Assembly: GCF_001187725.1 (NCBI RefSeq)
Contig: NZ_LGIQ01000009.1
Span: 684,266-748,265, forward strand
Length of the DNA stretch: 64,000 bases
Reading direction: 5' to 3'
DNA from: Brevibacillus reuszeri
GTDB taxonomy: Bacteria > Bacillota > Bacilli > Brevibacillales > Brevibacillaceae
In this document: positions 61,442 through 64,000 of the stretch, piece by piece
Layout of the letters: every line of letters begins with the position of its first letter
Numbering within the stretch: position 1 is the stretch's first letter
Position numbers and translations under genes: made by a program
Notes under the pieces: model-generated
Told to the model about the DNA's origin: nothing
Databases searched by the model: none
What the model saw: the letters and a program-made list of their open reading frames with translations, nothing else

Positions 61442-61645
61442 CTATGCTTGAAGTACCCATCCTTTTGCTTCGAATTGATCGCGATACATCGATGCGTAGC
61501 GGGCATTGAGGGCTATCAATTCTTCATGGGTCCCACTCTCTGGAATCGTTCCGTTTTCAAGGAATAAAATTTGATCTGTATGTTGAATGGTATTTAATTT
61601 ATGAGCGATGACCACAACCGCCTTTCCATTCACTAATTCATTACA
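61442..61645 (-). pseudogene. C-terminal fragment of an ABC exporter ATPase
   Basis: KAVVVIAHKLNTIQHTDQILFLENGTIPESGTHEELIALNARYASMYRDQFEAKGW covers the H-loop and tail of an ABC transmembrane-ATPase protein. Walker A/B and the signature are absent. Confidence 0.75.
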
Positions 61646-62062
61646 TACTACTCTTCATCGGGTCGCACAGATGTAAATGGTGTGCTTTCTTGAGCAATTT
61701 TTCGAAGCATAGGTAGTCTGCATCGAGGCAGATATCGAGCTAGGCAAAAATAGAACTGCTCGTGGAACTCGCCCGGCTCGGTTTCGGTACGGAATAAGTG
61801 TCTCAATCGTTCGTTTGCAACTAAAGAGCTGGAAGACGGCTTGCTGTTTGAGCTCCATGCCCAATGGACCATTACATTGCCGGGATCGGAATCGCGCCCC
61901 CCGCAGCGATATGTCGTTGTCAGTTCCCTATTCTCAAATACTGATGGCTTTCTTTGGGGATCGTGACGATAAAATCCAGAAGAAAAATAAAATGGATGAA
62001 AATTGAAACTGAGAAAGTATGTTATCGTATAAAAATAGAAATACATTTTCTGGGAGGGTATA
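61646..62062. other. Gap without recognisable genes
   Basis: No supported frame. A plus-strand stretch around 61825-61930 reads LEDGLLFELHAQW... for ~35 codons without similarity that I recognise, perhaps another remnant. Confidence 0.4.
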
Positions 62063-62269
62063 TTGAGAAATATATTCGCTTATTCCATAGGTGGATTACT
62101 AGTTGCTGTAATCCTCTCGTTTTACTTTGGCTTCATTGCTCTTGGATGCTTTTTACTTTTTGTAGCTCTTACTCTCATGAACGCAATTAGCAAAATATCC
62201 AAATCCGACCATCAGATTCATACGCATCGTGTTCAGTCAAAAGATGATTTTGACCGTTTTTCGAGATAG
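62063..62269 (+). CDS. Small membrane protein
   Basis: 68 aa from a TTG at 62063 with GGGAGGG upstream. One long or two short hydrophobic segments (FAYSIGGLLVAVILSFYFGFIALGCFLLFVALTLMNA) and a hydrophilic His/Lys/Asp-rich tail. Function unknown. Ends before a long shared terminator. Confidence 0.6.
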   Translation: MRNIFAYSIGGLLVAVILSFYFGFIALGCFLLFVALTLMNAISKISKSDHQIHTHRVQSKDDFDRFSR

Positions 62270-62297
62270 TGTTTCTTGCTCAGTAGAAATGCCTAAG

Positions 62298-62360
62298 ACA
62301 CAGACAAAAAAGCAGAACCTCGTAATGTCCTAGAACGGGATTCTGCTTTTTTGTCTGTGT
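62298..62360. terminator. Bidirectional terminator with 20-bp perfect arms
   Basis: acacagacaaaaaagcagaa (62298-62317) and its exact complement (62341-62360) around a 23-base loop, between convergent genes. Confidence 0.85.
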
Positions 62361-62362
62361 TT

Positions 62363-63250
62363 CTAATCATCGTTTAACATCTTGTCTTCAAGATGAGTAT
62401 CAAACCAGGAGAAGATTTCCAGATGTGCTTCCTCATAGTAGTTCCCAAGTGAATGACTTCCAAAAGGGTAGACGATTAGTTTATGCGGCATACCGAATTC
62501 GTTTAATCTTTCATCCAATTTCTTTGAATGTTCGACATTGACATCAAGATCGTTGTCTCCATGAAGTATTAATGATGGTACATGTAACTTTTCTGGCCAA
62601 TAAACAGCAGATCTTTCTTCATATTCAATCTTCTTTGTTTCAGGATTGCCAATTAATTCGTCGAGAAGGCTCTTTATCTCTTTACGCTCTGAAGAAAACT
62701 TCATTAGATCAGACGGTGCACCTATTACCGCCGCTACTTTTACATCTATGCCTTGTTTAATCGCTAGGTAACTCATCATTCCCCCTCTTGAATAACCTAA
62801 CAACACTTTTCTACTGGGATCTGCATACGAAAGATGATTCGCCAATTTTGAAAAGTTTATTATGTCGCTTACATCTTTTCCTCCATATTCATCCTGCCCC
62901 TCTCCTCCGTCAGCTCCACGGTACTGTGAGGCAACAACTATGTACTGATGACTTGCTAAGTAAGCGAGATACTTTATTGAATTCTCATCAAGCTTTCTGT
63001 ATTCTTGATTTCCCCCCCGGTTGAAAATTAAAACGGGAAGTTTTTCTGTTTGCATTCTTGTTGGTTTTAATATAAATCCGACAACATGTGTATCGTCGCT
63101 ATTATATCTTATTTTATTCACCTCAATTTCTACGCCGTCTTTTCCTTTTATGGTACTTTGCTCGATTGTTTCAAAATCCGAGTTAGTTGTACAGGAAGTC
63201 AGTAGAAATAACACTACTAGTAATGGGAGTAGGAGATTTACCTTTTTCAA
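62363..63250 (-). CDS. Alpha/beta hydrolase lipoprotein (S9-like esterase/peptidase)
   Basis: 295 aa. Lipobox LLTSC (Cys ~20). Catalytic Ser in LLGYSRGGMMSYL, Asp in LILHGDNDLDVNVEHS, His in PFGSHSLGNYYEE. Tethered outside the membrane; hydrolyses peptides or esters of unknown identity. Monocistronic. Confidence 0.87.
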   Translation of the reverse strand: MKKVNLLLPLLVVLFLLTSCTTNSDFETIEQSTIKGKDGVEIEVNKIRYNSDDTHVVGFILKPTRMQTEKLPVLIFNRGGNQEYRKLDENSIKYLAYLASHQYIVVASQYRGADGGEGQDEYGGKDVSDIINFSKLANHLSYADPSRKVLLGYSRGGMMSYLAIKQGIDVKVAAVIGAPSDLMKFSSERKEIKSLLDELIGNPETKKIEYEERSAVYWPEKLHVPSLILHGDNDLDVNVEHSKKLDERLNEFGMPHKLIVYPFGSHSLGNYYEEAHLEIFSWFDTHLEDKMLNDD

Positions 63251-63331
63251 ATCTGATCACCTCCACTCATTTGGTTTCCTCTGTTACTTGACTCATTTAC
63301 TGGTGGACTATCCAGTTACACCAATAAGAAA

Positions 63332-63351
63332 GTCGCTACGCTAGTAGCGAC
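63332..63351 (-). terminator. Hairpin at the TniQ stop codon
   Basis: gtcgctac (63332-63339) and gtagcgac (63344-63351) with a four-base loop; TTTCTTATT follows on the minus strand. Confidence 0.55.
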
Positions 63352-64000
63352 CGAGTACCCGTGAAAACCGGATTTTTAAATCCCTTGCTTTTTTCTTATC
63401 TGTTATTAGATCAAGTAGGTTATAGAAATTATGTGGCCAATTCATAAAAGCATGAATAACTTCCTTTATCATTTGATGTAGTTCTATATTACTCATACTT
63501 GAAGTTTCGAATCTCTTCTTATCCAATTCTTTAATTTCCAATAAGGTATAGTTAATTAATAGATTTATATCAAGTAATGTTAGCTTTTTTAGTAGAAAAT
63601 TATTAATCTGTAACTGATTAACATGGTCTCCAAGAGTCAATGAATGAATTAAATCTGCTAGCAGAGTTTCTTCTCTGGAAACTGTCACTACTTCGCCTTC
63701 CACATATCGAAAACCACATCTACACTTAGAAAGAGAATTTACATTCCACATTAGCTTCTTGTTACACGAATAGCAGCTGTCAATTAATATGCATTGATGG
63801 ATGGGACATACAGTCACAAATACCATTTCCCATATTTTCTTGAAATACAATTTATCTTTTAAGCATCTTGGACATAGTTTTAGTTTTCTACTCTGAACAT
63901 AGCACTTAGGGATTTTTACATTAGGATCCGTTTTTGCTATAATGCTCCCATAGGTTGAGACACGGGAGAGTGATAAATAAGTTATAATGAAGCTATGGAA
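63341..64000 (-). CDS. TniQ/TnsD-family transposition protein, N-terminus outside window
   Basis: At least 219 codons, open to the right edge; the apparent TTG start at 63850 is inside the domain. Upstream codons read KLCPRCLKDKLYFKKIWEMVF, continuous with TVCPIHQCILIDSCYSCNKKLMW... KCRCGF: the four-part CxxC / CxxHxC / CxxC / CxCG zinc-ribbon signature of TniQ. TniQ proteins select target sites for Tn7/Tn5053-like transposons and CRISPR-associated transposons. The C-terminal part is short, so it is the TniQ rather than long TnsD type. TnsA/B/C-type genes would be expected to the right. Confidence 0.85.
   Translation of the reverse strand, partial: FHSFIITYLSLSRVSTYGSIIAKTDPNVKIPKCYVQSRKLKLCPRCLKDKLYFKKIWEMVFVTVCPIHQCILIDSCYSCNKKLMWNVNSLSKCRCGFRYVEGEVVTVSREETLLADLIHSLTLGDHVNQLQINNFLLKKLTLLDINLLINYTLLEIKELDKKRFETSSMSNIELHQMIKEVIHAFMNWPHNFYNLLDLITDKKKARDLKIRFSRVLGRY

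Noticed and set aside
26609..64000. Claim that 26.6-64 kb is one intact Tn7-like transposon
   Set aside because: The right end and tnsABC genes are outside the window, and the segment is full of other insertions and fragments. Only the separate pieces can be supported.

Overview
The window is chromosomal DNA of a low-to-moderate GC, spore-former-type Bacillota, most likely Brevibacillus or another Paenibacillaceae. This is inferred from strong GGAGG ribosome binding sites, frequent TTG/GTG starts, an S-layer-homology remnant, a Btr/YbbB-like AraC regulator with FecCD permeases, YwqG and NADAR proteins, and an Rpn-type nuclease. No tRNA or rRNA genes were recognised.

Positions 1-26.4 kb are orderly core-like operons. 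First come a metabolite:H+ symporter behind a sigma54 (-24/-12) promoter and an overlapping operon of sensor kinase, sigma54 activator and TAXI binding lipoprotein that probably controls it. Then follow an erythromycin-esterase homologue, a broken beta-lactamase-fold/SLH gene, an S41 protease and an OmpR/HK pair whose likely operator repeats sit before both of those last targets. Next is a Fur-regulated ferric-siderophore uptake locus (AraC-substrate-binding fusion, lipoprotein, two permeases, methyltransferase) with no ATPase gene. A four-gene peptide-catabolism operon follows (dipeptidase, two beta-lactamase-fold enzymes, S9 peptidase). A C39-like peptidase, a lipoprotein, a NADAR protein and a YwqG protein close the segment.

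Positions 26.4-64 kb are accessory and heavily rearranged. A 1.6-kb non-coding stretch carries two families of spaced short repeats, each beginning with TGT, that look like Tn7/Tn5053-type transposon ends. The right edge encodes the C-terminal part of a TniQ-family protein. Between them lie acyl-CoA genes (thiolase/TetR, aldehyde dehydrogenase, two crotonases, one fused in frame to a complete TetR regulator). There are also many small MFS exporters paired with TetR, MerR or ArsR regulators, alpha/beta hydrolases and GNATs. ISL3, IS1380 and IS110 transposase genes or remnants and at least ten gene fragments complete the region. A ~190-bp repeat containing the start of a truncated tyrosine recombinase flanks an 8-kb block (31.0-39.2 kb).

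The most unusual items are the crotonase-TetR fusion (37354-38700), the TniQ/putative transposon-end combination, the sigma54 circuit with an orphan TAXI protein, and several readable regulator-operator pairs (TetR palindromes, MerR-type 19-bp spacer promoters, Fur boxes). All family assignments come from reading motifs; no database search was possible.
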